A stretch of DNA of 32,113 nt from Solimicrobium sp. (GTDB lineage: Bacteria; Pseudomonadota; Gammaproteobacteria; Burkholderiales; Burkholderiaceae_D), in contig JAJNBE010000028.1 of the NCBI GenBank assembly GCA_021155915.1, positions 1 to 32,113 on the forward strand. The letters run 5' to 3'. A program made the position numbers and the translations under genes. Position 1 is the first letter of the stretch. The number at the start of each line of letters is the position of its first letter. This document shows, in pieces, positions 15,264 to 24,872 of the stretch. The notes under the pieces are model-generated. The model was not told the DNA's origin and did no database searches. It saw only the letters and a list, made by a program, of their open reading frames with translations.

Positions 15264-16532
15264 TTAATTTGCGTTGAGTAAATGGTTAATACGGACTGAA
15301 GCCGGCGGATGGCTATCGTAAAAAGTGGAATAAAGGGGGTCAGGTGTTAAGGTAGAAGCATTATCGTCATACATCTTGACCAACGCCGAAACCAGATCAT
15401 TGGCTTCGGTATGATGTGCGGCAAATTCATCCGCTTCGAACTCATGTTTGCGTGAAGTGAGTGCACTAATCGGAGAAAAGAAGAAAGTAAATAGTGGCAG
15501 GGTCAACATAAATAATAGCAAGGCCATTGCATCATTATTAATATTGCCATCGATAATAAGCGGTTCCACTCCCAATCCGGTGTAAAACCAAATTTGCTGT
15601 TTAAGAGTGCCCAGTAACGCTAAAAATCCTAAAGACAAGATAAAGATTAATGTGATGCGTTTTATAATATGTTTTTTCTTGAAGTGACCCAATTCGTGCG
15701 CCAGTACGGCTTCAATCTCTTGCGGAGCTAAACGTTCAATTAAGGTATCAAAAAACACAATGCGTTTTGATGCGCCAAATCCCGAAAAATAAGCATTGCC
15801 ATGAGCACTGCGCTTTGATCCATCCATCACAAATAAGCCTTTAGAAGCAAAGCCGGTGCGTTGCATTAACCCTTCGATGCGCTCTTTTAAACTGATATCG
15901 TCGAGCGGCTTAAATTTGTTGAACAGAGGTGCAATAATCGTCGGGTAAAGCACCATCATTAACAATTGAAATCCGCTCCAGACCAGCCATGCATAAAGCC
16001 ACCAGAAATCGCCTGCGTTGCTCATTAATTTTAATATCACCCAGCACAGAGGCAATCCGATTGCAGCACCAAGGAGGCTATTTTTTAACATGTCGGTAAA
16101 GAATAATCTCACAGTCATTTTATTAAAACCAAATTTCTCTTCCAACACAAATTGATGAACATACGCCATCGGCAAGCCAATTAATCCTGTAATGAAAGCA
16201 AAGCTAATTAATAAACTGAGCTGATAACTCATGCCGGTACCAAAAATAGGTATTAGTTGATTGGATAACCATTGCAAACCGCCAAAAAGGGTAAGGAGCA
16301 GGAGCATAACGGCGCCAATAATCAGATCAACTAACCCCAACTTGGTCTTAGCAACTGTGTAATCCGCCGCTTTTTGGTGAGATTCCAAAGTAATTTTATC
16401 CGAAAATTGTTTGGGAACTTCTATGCGATGTTGTTGTACAGAGCGAATCTGCCGTGAAGCCAGCCAAAAACGACAGCCTAAAGTCAAACATAATAAAACA
16501 ACGAACAATAATGAAAATGAGAAAGAATTCAT
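15264..16532 (-). CDS. M48 family integral membrane zinc metallopeptidase (Ste24-like)
   Basis: The ATG at 16532 is chosen because AGGAGC lies just upstream and it gives a membrane-start protein (MNSFSFSLLFVVLLCLTLGC); a longer frame would add 69 residues overlapping the orn gene. The 422-residue protein has an M48 N-terminal domain with several membrane segments (about 5-20, 66-88, 100-125, 150-170, 180-205), then the zinc motif HELGH at 279-283, and a third ligand region HEFEADEFAAHH later. It resembles CAAX prenyl protease 1 (Ste24), but bacteria lack the prenylated substrate, so a membrane-protein quality-control role is more likely. It is divergent from orn across 67 bases and precedes phhB by 12 bases. 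Confidence 0.92.
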   Translation of the reverse strand: MNSFSFSLLFVVLLCLTLGCRFWLASRQIRSVQQHRIEVPKQFSDKITLESHQKAADYTVAKTKLGLVDLIIGAVMLLLLTLFGGLQWLSNQLIPIFGTGMSYQLSLLISFAFITGLIGLPMAYVHQFVLEEKFGFNKMTVRLFFTDMLKNSLLGAAIGLPLCWVILKLMSNAGDFWWLYAWLVWSGFQLLMMVLYPTIIAPLFNKFKPLDDISLKERIEGLMQRTGFASKGLFVMDGSKRSAHGNAYFSGFGASKRIVFFDTLIERLAPQEIEAVLAHELGHFKKKHIIKRITLIFILSLGFLALLGTLKQQIWFYTGLGVEPLIIDGNINNDAMALLLFMLTLPLFTFFFSPISALTSRKHEFEADEFAAHHTEANDLVSALVKMYDDNASTLTPDPLYSTFYDSHPPASVRINHLLNAN

Positions 16533-16599
16533 GGTGCTCCTGTGAGAAAATGGCGAACTGATTTTTGATGCAGAATTTGTAATGCTTAAAGGAAGGCAT

Positions 16600-17181
16600 A
16601 TGACGCAACCCCCCATTTTACCTGCAACTCCAACCACTAAACCGAATGAATTTAATTTGGTATGGATCGATATGGAGATGACCGGACTTGATCCCGAGAA
16701 CGACCGCATTATTGAAGTTGCTGCGGTAGTCACGGACATGGAATTAAATATTCTGGCAGAAGGTCCTGTTTTTGCTATTCATCAGTCCGATGAAACGTTA
16801 GCGAAAATGGATAATTGGAATAAGAGTACCCATGGCCGGTCTGGCTTAATTGATCGAGTCAAAGCTACCAGTATTACGGAGTCCGAAGCTGAACAAGCGC
16901 TAGTTGCCTTTTTAAAGCGATATGTCCCTGCCGGCAAATCACCGATGTGTGGCAACTCAATTTGTCAGGACCGCCGTTTTATGGCGCGCGGCATGCCCAA
17001 ACTGGAAGCCTTTTTTCATTACCGGAATTTAGACGTGTCAACGCTTAAGGAGTTATGCCGTCGATGGAAGCCGGATTTGGTTAAAGGTTTTAAAAAACAT
17101 CAGAAGCATACTGCCTTGGCGGATATTATTGAGTCGGTGGAAGAGTTGCGTTATTACCGGGAGCATTTTATTGTGCGCTAA
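16600..17181 (+). CDS. orn: Oligoribonuclease
   Basis: Orn degrades short RNAs (two to five nucleotides), including pGpG from cyclic-di-GMP turnover, to mononucleotides. The 193-residue protein is a DEDDh 3'-5' exonuclease. It has [20 protein letters not shown] with D24 and E26, the middle segment [20 protein letters not shown], and the last motif [10 protein letters not shown] with the catalytic His and Asp. I start at the ATG at 16600 because GGAAGG lies directly before it; an in-frame ATG at 16582 would put that site inside the coding region. Length matches the family with a slightly longer N-terminus. The next operon starts 102 bases downstream with no clear terminator between. Confidence 0.97.
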   Translation: MTQPPILPATPTTKPNEFNLVWIDMEMTGLDPENDRIIEVAAVVTDMELNILAEGPVFAIHQSDETLAKMDNWNKSTHGRSGLIDRVKATSITESEAEQALVAFLKRYVPAGKSPMCGNSICQDRRFMARGMPKLEAFFHYRNLDVSTLKELCRRWKPDLVKGFKKHQKHTALADIIESVEELRYYREHFIVR

Positions 17182-17283
17182 GAAAAAAAAGTAGACGCAA
17201 ATAATTGTGCAGACACTTTCGGACTGTATTTCCACTGTTGAGGTATGCAGTTTTATATTGGCTTAAGGAACCGGGGAGATAGG

Positions 17284-20181
17284 ATGGAGAAAAGGGTAAG
17301 CAAAGCGTTAAACGAAAACTCAACGGAACTTTCAGACAGCATTCCGAGCGCTTGGGCTGAAAAGCTAGAGTCCTTGCTTAAGCATATTGCACGATTTTTA
17401 AATAGCGGAGAGCGTTCTGGCTTAGCAAACGATATCTTGAGTTATGTATTGTATGGAAATCCTTCCTCGGTTTTGAAGGAGGCCGGTCAGCTGATAGGAG
17501 TGTCGAGGTGCTTGTATTCTCACAATTTAGGGGCTGGAAAACAGCCACAAGCAATGTATGATGGGTTTGATTCCGTTCCTCCTGCTGTAGCACTGCGTTG
17601 GGCGCGATTATTGGAGGCTTGCGTACCGGTTCACAATCGTCACTATAATTTGCGTTTTCCAGGCGGAGTTAATTGGCCAGAGGCGTTATTGATACATTGT
17701 AGTGGATCTAGTGTCAATGCAAGACGAGATCTGAGACCCATTGCTAAGAATATATCTATGGCGACGTTGGAGCACTTGCTAGTCGAGGCAGGTATGGATG
17801 CATCGGCATTAATCTCATCTGTATTTTTATCCTCAGAGTATGGGGGAGGAGGAGGAGGTCGACTGCTAATGGTTAGCGACCTGAACGGGTTCGCAGAGGC
17901 GCTGGATCGTCATGTGGAAGTGCTCCGTCCCTTGTTACAACCTTCATTGCTCCCCCATCGTTTGCATATAATTGGGATGCTTGAAAAAGCAGAACAGCCT
18001 ACGCTCGACAAACTAGCGCCAGAATTATGCGCACTAGTAGTTGGCAGTAGTCCTTTGTCGCGGCCTGAATTTCTCCTAGATCGTCTGCGTATAATTGCCC
18101 TGCTAGAAAAAGCAGAACCGCACACGCTTGACAAGCAAGCGGCAGAACTATGTGAGCTATTGGTCAGCAGTAGCAAGCAAGTGCGCGCAGCGGCTGAGAA
18201 AGTGGTACGTCGCTGCGGTACCGCCACTGAGTTGCCCTTGCGTGACATCGCGCGCAACGGCAAACCAGATCAGCGGTTGCATGCGCTTAGATTACTTTAT
18301 TCGTTGGCCCAGGTAACAAAGAATGCTGCCTTGCAGGTCTTTTGTCTCGAAACAGCTCTTGCCGACAGAGCCTCCTCCGTTAAAGCGTTAGCCGAAGAGT
18401 GGAACTCCCTGAACACGCCCACTGCAACAGAGCAGGATACGCTCAAGAGTGCAATGTCTGGTGAATATGTCGATCGCGCGGCATTGGCCGCCGAAGCCGT
18501 GAAGTCGTTAAGTAAAGGGGTATTGAAGAACTTGCAATGGTTTCCATGGAATGCTTTGCCAAAAGTGCGATGGGCGGACACTAAGGAATACGTTCCCGTC
18601 GAGATACTGCGTTGGATGATGGTGCAGGCGGTAAAGCTGAAGTCAGGTGAGCCTAATGCAGTCCTACGTAACTGTTGTGCACTATTTGAACCATCTGACC
18701 GCGAAGAGTTCGGGCAAATGATTTTCAATACATGGCTCAGTGAAGATACGCGTCGGATTGCTCCAGTGGAAGCGCTGGAAAAGGCTCGTGAAAAGGCTCA
18801 GAGTAGGCACAATTTCATGGGGCACAGTCCTCAGTATTTCCAAAACGATCCCAACTTTGGCCAATCCCTCGAGGAAATAACAGCCACCTATCTCCCCGAA
18901 TTTTTGCGCCAACCAGCAGGTTCTGCGAGTGACAGCAGAGGCTTGTTGGCTGTGGTAGCCGCATGTGCTGGAGAGGGAGTAGTGGCCCCCACCGCGCGTT
19001 ATTTGAAGGAATGGTACGGTGTGCGCGCTGTACAAGGTAAGGTGCTGATTGCTATGTTAGCGTGGATAGATCATCCGAGTGCTACGCAACTTATGTTGTC
19101 AATTGGCGATCGCTTCCGCACCAGAGGTTTTCAGGAGGAAGCGATCAGACAGGCTGAAGCACTGGCCGTACGCAAGGGTTGGACTTTAACAGAGCTTGCC
19201 GACCGTACTATTCCGTCAGCCGGCTTTAATGAAATGGGAATACTGGAATTGAACTATGGTTCCCGAAACTTTACTGCCCGTCTGCGGTCAGACCATAAAG
19301 TTGAGCTTTACACGGCAGAAGGGAAGAAAATCGCTTCCTTGCCAGAACCACGACAGGAGGATGATGCGGAACTAGCCAGAGAAGCCAAAAAAACGCTAAG
19401 TGCTGCAAAAAAAGAGATCAAAAATAGTGTGATTCTGCAAACTGATCGCTTGTATGAAGCGCTGTGTACCCAACGCGACTGGCCCTTTGCAGATTGGCAG
19501 CGTTATTTGAACCAGCACGTGCTGATGCGGCATCTTGTGCAGCGGCTTGTCTGGGCCCAGATCAATGACGGGAAAGTCGTAGCGACTTTCCGTCCTCTCG
19601 ATGATGGTACCTTGACCGATTATGAGGACAATGAAGTACATTTGCGCGCGGGTGATCAGGTTCGTATCGCCCACGATGTTGTATTGACGACTGAACAAAT
19701 TAGGGCATGGCAGCAGCATTTTGTTGACTATGAAATTGTTCCATTGTTCCAACAGATAGGAAAAGGTGTTTACACTTTGCCGCCCGAGAACGAAAATGCG
19801 ACGAAAATTAATGACTTCGAAGGCCATGTAATGGAAGCCTTTGCCTTGCGGAGAAGGGCTCTCGAAATGGGTTATACGCGAGGAGGGGCCCAGGATGCGG
19901 GTTGGTTCTATAGTTACTACAAACTTTTTTCAACGCTGGGAATTCAAGTCGTAATCGAATTTACCGGCAACTCGCTCCCGGAAACCAACCGAACCATTGC
20001 CTTGCTTACTCTGGCATTTTCAAAAACGGCTGACACAGGATCCTATCAACGGAGTATCCTGCCTCTGTCGACGGTACCTCCTATATTGCTATCAGAATGC
20101 TACAACGACCTGCGTTTAATAGCGTCTGCAGGAAACGGGTTTGACGCTGACTGGCGAAAGAAAAGTGAATATTCAATTTAG
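17284..20181 (+). CDS. DUF4132 protein, first gene of a MoxR-VWA operon (YehI-like)
   Basis: The 965-residue protein ends in a DUF4132 domain. Its core motif, GWTLTELADRTIPSAGF near 632, is followed by LELNYGSRNF, an acidic EPRQEDDAELA stretch, and FADWQRYLNQHVLMRHLVQRLVW. In E. coli the DUF4132 protein YehI is next to yehL-yehM-yehP-yehQ, the same partners as here. E. coli YehI is larger and carries a WGR domain; I see no WGR here. The N-terminal half is helical and HEAT-like. Residues 225-256 and 266-296 are a recent tandem duplication (HRLHIIGMLEKAEQPTLDK and DRLRIIALLEKAEPHTLDK). A Gly run (EYGGGGGGR) precedes it. The ATG at 17284 has GGGGAG five bases upstream; an earlier ATG at 17245 lacks a site. 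The biochemical function of DUF4132 is unknown. Confidence 0.88.
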   Translation: MEKRVSKALNENSTELSDSIPSAWAEKLESLLKHIARFLNSGERSGLANDILSYVLYGNPSSVLKEAGQLIGVSRCLYSHNLGAGKQPQAMYDGFDSVPPAVALRWARLLEACVPVHNRHYNLRFPGGVNWPEALLIHCSGSSVNARRDLRPIAKNISMATLEHLLVEAGMDASALISSVFLSSEYGGGGGGRLLMVSDLNGFAEALDRHVEVLRPLLQPSLLPHRLHIIGMLEKAEQPTLDKLAPELCALVVGSSPLSRPEFLLDRLRIIALLEKAEPHTLDKQAAELCELLVSSSKQVRAAAEKVVRRCGTATELPLRDIARNGKPDQRLHALRLLYSLAQVTKNAALQVFCLETALADRASSVKALAEEWNSLNTPTATEQDTLKSAMSGEYVDRAALAAEAVKSLSKGVLKNLQWFPWNALPKVRWADTKEYVPVEILRWMMVQAVKLKSGEPNAVLRNCCALFEPSDREEFGQMIFNTWLSEDTRRIAPVEALEKAREKAQSRHNFMGHSPQYFQNDPNFGQSLEEITATYLPEFLRQPAGSASDSRGLLAVVAACAGEGVVAPTARYLKEWYGVRAVQGKVLIAMLAWIDHPSATQLMLSIGDRFRTRGFQEEAIRQAEALAVRKGWTLTELADRTIPSAGFNEMGILELNYGSRNFTARLRSDHKVELYTAEGKKIASLPEPRQEDDAELAREAKKTLSAAKKEIKNSVILQTDRLYEALCTQRDWPFADWQRYLNQHVLMRHLVQRLVWAQINDGKVVATFRPLDDGTLTDYEDNEVHLRAGDQVRIAHDVVLTTEQIRAWQQHFVDYEIVPLFQQIGKGVYTLPPENENATKINDFEGHVMEAFALRRRALEMGYTRGGAQDAGWFYSYYKLFSTLGIQVVIEFTGNSLPETNRTIALLTLAFSKTADTGSYQRSILPLSTVPPILLSECYNDLRLIASAGNGFDADWRKKSEYSI
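17956..18173 (+). repeat. Tandem 123-base duplication inside the DUF4132 gene
   Basis: Bases 17956-18050 and 18079-18173 are alike over 95 bases without gaps, with shared runs such as GAAAAAGCAGAAC, and are offset by exactly 41 codons. The protein copies keep most residues. The reading frame is kept. Confidence 0.75.
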
Positions 20182-20187
20182 GCTGAA

Positions 20188-21288
20188 ATGAGCAACAGCA
20201 ACCATGCCATTCTGCGGGCACCAGCAGAACAAGTATATGCAGACGAGCTAATTCGTCTTGCCGAAAAAGACAGGGGTCCTCGTCCTACGGGTTGGCATCT
20301 GTCGCCGCGCGCTGTGCGCAGTTTTATTCTGGGAGACGATAAACTCGGCATAAAGCGCAAATTTTATGGTGATGATGCATTAATCGACCGATGCATTGTT
20401 ACCTTGATGAGTGACCGGGGGTTGCTACTCGTAGGCGAGCCCGGGACTGCTAAGTCGATGCTGTCTGAACTATTAGCAGCAGCGGTATCGGGTAAGTCAG
20501 TGTGCACGATTCAAGGTACGTCGGGGACTACGGAAGACCAGATCAAATACACATGGAATTACGCGTTGCTGTTGGCCGAAGGACCGTCGTCGCGTGCTTT
20601 AGTACGCGGTCCTATTTACGAATCCATGCAGCAGGGTTCCCTGTGCCGTTTTGAGGAAGTGACACGAGTGCAGCCGGAGATTCAAGACTGTCTAATTAGC
20701 TTGCTGTCAGATAAGGTGCTACACGTACCTGAACTTGATGGTGAGGCGGCGACGGTATTTGCTGCACATGGATTTAATGTACTTGCGACTGCTAATATTC
20801 GCGACCGTGGGGTGCATGAGATGTCAAGTGCACTGAAGCGCCGTTTTAATTTCGAAACCGTCAGACCTATTAATGACCGAAAATTAGAAATGCAATTGGT
20901 ACGCGAGCAAACCACTGCATTGCTTAAGCGCTCCCAAATCGAGGTCGAGTTTGCGCATGATGTGGTGGATCTTTTGGTTACAGCCTTTCATGATTTACGT
21001 GCAGGCGTGACTATTGAAGGCACGATAGTTGAAAGGCCCACCGCTGTCATGTCATCGTCCGAAGCGGTGTCGGTCGGTTATGCGGCATGCCTGGATGCCC
21101 ACTATTTCGGCGACGGTACAGTGTGTGGGGAACATATTGCACGGCAGTTGATAGGTACAGTCTTAAAAGATAACCCTGACGACGGTAAAAAACTACGTCA
21201 TTACTTCGATGTCGTCGCCAAGCCACGTGCTCAAAGGCAAGCGCAATGGAAACGCTTACTCGATGCGCGCCGTGAACTAGATCGTTGA
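20188..21288 (+). CDS. yehL: MoxR-type AAA+ ATPase (YehL subfamily)
   Basis: MoxR ATPases are hexameric chaperone-like motors that usually work with a VWA-domain partner. The 366-residue protein has Walker A GEPGTAKS at 83-90, a Walker B with RFEEV at 154-158 (Phe-Glu-Glu where most have Asp-Glu), sensor 1 LATAN at 199-203 and an arginine-finger region ALKRRF at 215-220. A conserved TSGTTEDQIKYTWNY follows Walker A. The YehL subfamily of MoxR proteins is defined partly by its neighbours, and here the neighbours are YehI-, YehM-, YehP- and YehQ-like genes. It begins 6 bases after the DUF4132 stop and ends 13 bases before the next start, so one transcript is expected. The ribosome site is weak, suggesting coupling to the gene before. 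Confidence 0.9.
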   Translation: MSNSNHAILRAPAEQVYADELIRLAEKDRGPRPTGWHLSPRAVRSFILGDDKLGIKRKFYGDDALIDRCIVTLMSDRGLLLVGEPGTAKSMLSELLAAAVSGKSVCTIQGTSGTTEDQIKYTWNYALLLAEGPSSRALVRGPIYESMQQGSLCRFEEVTRVQPEIQDCLISLLSDKVLHVPELDGEAATVFAAHGFNVLATANIRDRGVHEMSSALKRRFNFETVRPINDRKLEMQLVREQTTALLKRSQIEVEFAHDVVDLLVTAFHDLRAGVTIEGTIVERPTAVMSSSEAVSVGYAACLDAHYFGDGTVCGEHIARQLIGTVLKDNPDDGKKLRHYFDVVAKPRAQRQAQWKRLLDARRELDR

Positions 21289-21301
21289 GGCGGTTTCGCA
21301 G

Positions 21302-23758
21302 ATGATGGTTACTTCAGAAGTGGTACGTGCACTAGGTGCGCAGCTAATCACTGACGAGCTGATCGTTTTTCCTGTGCGTCACCATAGCCCTGCCTGCGCC
21401 TGGCAGTTGTTACGCTTATTTAGCGAGCGGAAGCCATCGGTAGTACTTCTGGAAGGCCCGCGTAACTTTACGTCTTTAATACCCCTGTTGGTGCATCCTG
21501 AAGCGCAAATGCCACTGGCAGTTTATACCTATACTGTGCAAAACGCCGAGGAGGATGATAAGCCGTTGCGTCGCGCAGCCTATTATCCCTTCTGTAATCA
21601 CTCGCCCGAGCTAGTTGCGTTGCATGCGGCGAACGAACGAGGTATTCCGGCACGCTTCATCGATTTGGACTTTGCTGAACAATGCCTGCTCGAGCCTGAC
21701 TACAGTGAAGGTGAAGCAAACTCACTGCTTAGTGAGCCTTATTATCAAAATAGCGGCTATCTAAGTGCGCTGGCAAAGGAGCTGGGGTGCAGAAACCATG
21801 AGGAATTGTGGGAACACTTATTTGAAGTTTCGGTGACTACCCGCAGTTTGCAAGAGTATGTAGGCGACATGGTTGCTTATTGTCATCTTGCCCGCATCGA
21901 ATGTAGCGCTGAAGATCTGACGAAAAACGGCACATTGCACCGTGAAGCAGAAATGGCCTGGCATATTCGACAAGCGTTGAATGAACGAAAATCTGGGGAC
22001 GGCCCCGTCCTTGCGGTAGTAGGAGGCTTCCATGCCGTAGTCATGCCGAGCATGCTGGAAAAAGAAGTGGCGCGGCCCCCTATTTCGCGTAGTGCTGTCT
22101 CAGATGAATCTTTCGCGCTGATTCGCTATAGTTACGACCAGCTCGATCGCTTAAATGGTTATTCAGCGGGCATGCCCTCTCCGGTTTGGCAACAGTTATT
22201 GTGGGAAAACTTACTTAAATACGACAAGGCCAGGTCGGAATCTGTTATCCGCGGACGTAACGAAGCCGCATTGACCATGTTAATTGACATCGCCGTTGAA
22301 CTACGTAAGTGTCATAATGTGACTTTACCAATGCCCACTGTAGCCGCTGCGTTTGAGCATGCATTACAACTAGCTCTATTGCGACGTCGTTCTGCACCAG
22401 TACGTGAGGATGTTCTGGACGCCGTAATTAGTTGTTTCGTCAAGGGGGACGCGGATGCAGAGGGCGTATTGGTAAAAACTGTGGCTAGCCGCATCTTCAG
22501 CGGACAATTGATGGGAAAGGTACCTCCCGGTGCCGGAACACCCCCACTAGTTAAGGACTTCCATTATCGTGCACGCCGTCAACGACTTAAGATTGACGAT
22601 TCACAACAGCACCACGCAGTACTTGATATTTACCGCCGTCCGAAACACCGGTTGACGAGTCGCTTACTACATGGTTTGAGTCTACTTGATGTACCGCTGG
22701 CGGTATGCGTAGCTGGCCCCGACTTTGTCAACAGGACCGGGTTGGACAGGTTACAGGAACAGTGGGAGTACGCGTATTCCGTAGCTACTGAATCGGCTCT
22801 TGTCGAAGCTTCTGTGTACGGAGTCACTGTGCCGTTGGCTGTTGCAAACCGTTTTAGGGCTCAACTCGATCAATTAGAGTCTAATGGTGACCGGTGCGAC
22901 GCGCGTACTGCCGTCACTTTTTTGGTGCGTGCATGCGTGCTCGGATTGCACGATTTCCTTCCACGAATTAACGCCCTGTTACTTTTGGCGATTAGCGAGG
23001 ATGCAATCTTCGAATCCGTAGTCGCGGCGGCAAGTAACCTTGGGCTTTTGTGGGAATCACGGGAACCCCTTGAGGCGCGAAATGTTACCGAAGTCCTCCT
23101 ATTGTTAGGAGCGTGCTACGAACGCGCTATTTATTTGGGTCATATCCTGCATAGTGTGTCTGAAGATAATCAGGGACTATCTGATGAATTGTTGGAGGCA
23201 TTATCGCGTTTGCGTGAGCTTTTGGTGAGTGGTGCCGGACATACTTTGGATGCGAGCCTTTACTGGAACCTTATCGTCAGCCTGAGTACAGAACACCCAG
23301 CGGCGTTGATTCGTGGTGCTGCAACGGGATTATTGTATTGCGCAGGCCAAATGTCGGAGGCTCAGGTCGGCATAGCGCTAGACGGTCATCTGAATGGATT
23401 GATAACTGCGCATGAGGCAATAAGTTTCTTACGTGGGTTGTTATACCTGGCGCGTGAAGTAGCTTGGCAACAACCGGCGCTGTTAGATGGTCTCGATAAA
23501 CTGTTGAAGCGATGGGATGACGAAGCTTTTCTCACCCTATTGCCAGAGCTCCGTCTCGTATTTGCCGGGATGACGCCGAAAGAAACTGATCGGATTGCAC
23601 AAGCAGTTGCACAGTTATATGGTAAAAATGATCTGGGGTGCCTGATACACTACGACTTATCCGCCGCCGAAGTACAGAGTAATCTTGAGCTCTCCTGTAT
23701 TTTGGTCAAACTGTTAATAGCTGACGGTCTGCATGATTGGTGTCTCAAACATGAGTAA
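21302..23758 (+). CDS. yehM: DUF5682 family protein (YehM-like)
   Basis: The 818-residue protein begins with a domain holding FPVRHHSPAC at 23-32, VVLLEGPRNF near 47-56, PFCNHSPELVAL, ARFIDLDFA and, later, AVVGGFHAVV (GGFH at 241-244). This spacing of a His motif, an acidic LEGP, and a GxxH-like motif recalls the TraB/ChaN/erythromycin-esterase (Tiki) fold. That link is my inference, not established. The rest, from about 300 on, is helical with no motif I recognise. E. coli YehM is the related protein and has no known function. GAGGCGG lies upstream of the ATG, and two ATG codons lie in tandem. Its last 8 bases overlap the next gene's start (ATGAGTAA), so translation is coupled. Confidence 0.85.
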   Translation: MMVTSEVVRALGAQLITDELIVFPVRHHSPACAWQLLRLFSERKPSVVLLEGPRNFTSLIPLLVHPEAQMPLAVYTYTVQNAEEDDKPLRRAAYYPFCNHSPELVALHAANERGIPARFIDLDFAEQCLLEPDYSEGEANSLLSEPYYQNSGYLSALAKELGCRNHEELWEHLFEVSVTTRSLQEYVGDMVAYCHLARIECSAEDLTKNGTLHREAEMAWHIRQALNERKSGDGPVLAVVGGFHAVVMPSMLEKEVARPPISRSAVSDESFALIRYSYDQLDRLNGYSAGMPSPVWQQLLWENLLKYDKARSESVIRGRNEAALTMLIDIAVELRKCHNVTLPMPTVAAAFEHALQLALLRRRSAPVREDVLDAVISCFVKGDADAEGVLVKTVASRIFSGQLMGKVPPGAGTPPLVKDFHYRARRQRLKIDDSQQHHAVLDIYRRPKHRLTSRLLHGLSLLDVPLAVCVAGPDFVNRTGLDRLQEQWEYAYSVATESALVEASVYGVTVPLAVANRFRAQLDQLESNGDRCDARTAVTFLVRACVLGLHDFLPRINALLLLAISEDAIFESVVAAASNLGLLWESREPLEARNVTEVLLLLGACYERAIYLGHILHSVSEDNQGLSDELLEALSRLRELLVSGAGHTLDASLYWNLIVSLSTEHPAALIRGAATGLLYCAGQMSEAQVGIALDGHLNGLITAHEAISFLRGLLYLAREVAWQQPALLDGLDKLLKRWDDEAFLTLLPELRLVFAGMTPKETDRIAQAVAQLYGKNDLGCLIHYDLSAAEVQSNLELSCILVKLLIADGLHDWCLKHE

Positions 23759-24872
23759 CCTCGACCGCTGGCGCCTAATACTGGGCAAATACTCCGATGA
23801 ACGCCTACGTGAAGCAGGTGGCGGCCTGTCCGATGGCTCGCGTCGTTTGGACGAAGCTCTTGAATTTCTTTATGGTCGCGAATACCAGGGGCGCGGCCTG
23901 CGTGGCGCGCTTGGGTCTGGTTCACTGGCCCCATCTCAGCTCACCTTGGTGACATGGCTGAGCGAAGTGCGCGAGCTGTTTCCGAAAGAGACGGTCGAGG
24001 TGATCGAAAAGCATGCACTTGTCCGGTATGAACTTACTGAACTTGTGACGGATCCAAAAACATTAGAAGGTCTGGAGCCGAACCAACAATTGTTGCGTAC
24101 ACTGCTTGCATTACGTGGTCACCTCAAGGGCGAGGTATTGGATTTGGCGCGCCGCATCATTAAAAAAGTCGTTGATGAAATCCGTCGCAAGCTTGAATTG
24201 GAAGTACGGCCCTCGCTGGTCGGTCAGCGAAATCGTTTCCGACGTTCATCGATAGCCATCGCGAAAAATTTTGATGCCCTTGGCACCGTACGACAAAATC
24301 TAAAACATTATGATCAGGAGCATCAGAAATTAGTAATCGAACAACTACGTTTTTTTGAGCGCAATAGCCGGCGGCTGCCGTGGGACATTATCCTGTGCGT
24401 GGATCAGAGTGGAAGCATGCTCGACTCAGTAATTCATAGTGCTGTTATGGCAGGTATCCTGGCAAAACTGCCTGCATTTCGTGTCAAGTTGGTGATATTC
24501 GACACGAATGTAATTGATCTTTCTGGGCATGTCGAGGATCCGGTCGAAATACTGATGCGTGTGCAGCTCGGTGGCGGTACGGATATCGGCCAAGCCATTC
24601 GCTACTGCACGCAACTGATCGAAAATCCGCACCGCACTGTACTGGTTCTGATCACCGATTTCTGCGAGGGTGCACAGCCCGACGAACTCGTGCGTGCCGT
24701 CAAGAAATTGTCGGAAACTCGAGTTAAGATGTTGGGACTGGCTGCGCTCGATGGTCAGACGCAACCGGTTTATGACCGCCAGATGGCCATGCGTCTGGCT
24801 GAGTGCGGCATGGAAATTGCGGCTCTGACACCGCAACGGTTGTCCCATTGGCTAGTAAAGGTGATTTCGTGA
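23751..24872 (+). CDS. yehP: VWA-domain protein, MoxR partner (YehP-like)
   Basis: VWA proteins next to MoxR ATPases act as adaptors that hold the client through a metal-ion-dependent adhesion site. The 373-residue protein has a complete MIDAS: DQSGSM at 218-223, GGGTDI with Thr277, and a later ITDFCEG Asp. The first 200 residues are helical, starting MSNLDRWRLILGKYSDERL, close to the start of E. coli YehP (…RWRLILGE…). I choose the ATG at 23751, overlapping the YehM stop; an ATG 18 bases upstream is possible but adds non-family residues. The overlap implies translation by re-initiation. There is no signal peptide or membrane segment, so it should act in the cytoplasm with the ATPase. Confidence 0.9.
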   Translation: MSNLDRWRLILGKYSDERLREAGGGLSDGSRRLDEALEFLYGREYQGRGLRGALGSGSLAPSQLTLVTWLSEVRELFPKETVEVIEKHALVRYELTELVTDPKTLEGLEPNQQLLRTLLALRGHLKGEVLDLARRIIKKVVDEIRRKLELEVRPSLVGQRNRFRRSSIAIAKNFDALGTVRQNLKHYDQEHQKLVIEQLRFFERNSRRLPWDIILCVDQSGSMLDSVIHSAVMAGILAKLPAFRVKLVIFDTNVIDLSGHVEDPVEILMRVQLGGGTDIGQAIRYCTQLIENPHRTVLVLITDFCEGAQPDELVRAVKKLSETRVKMLGLAALDGQTQPVYDRQMAMRLAECGMEIAALTPQRLSHWLVKVIS

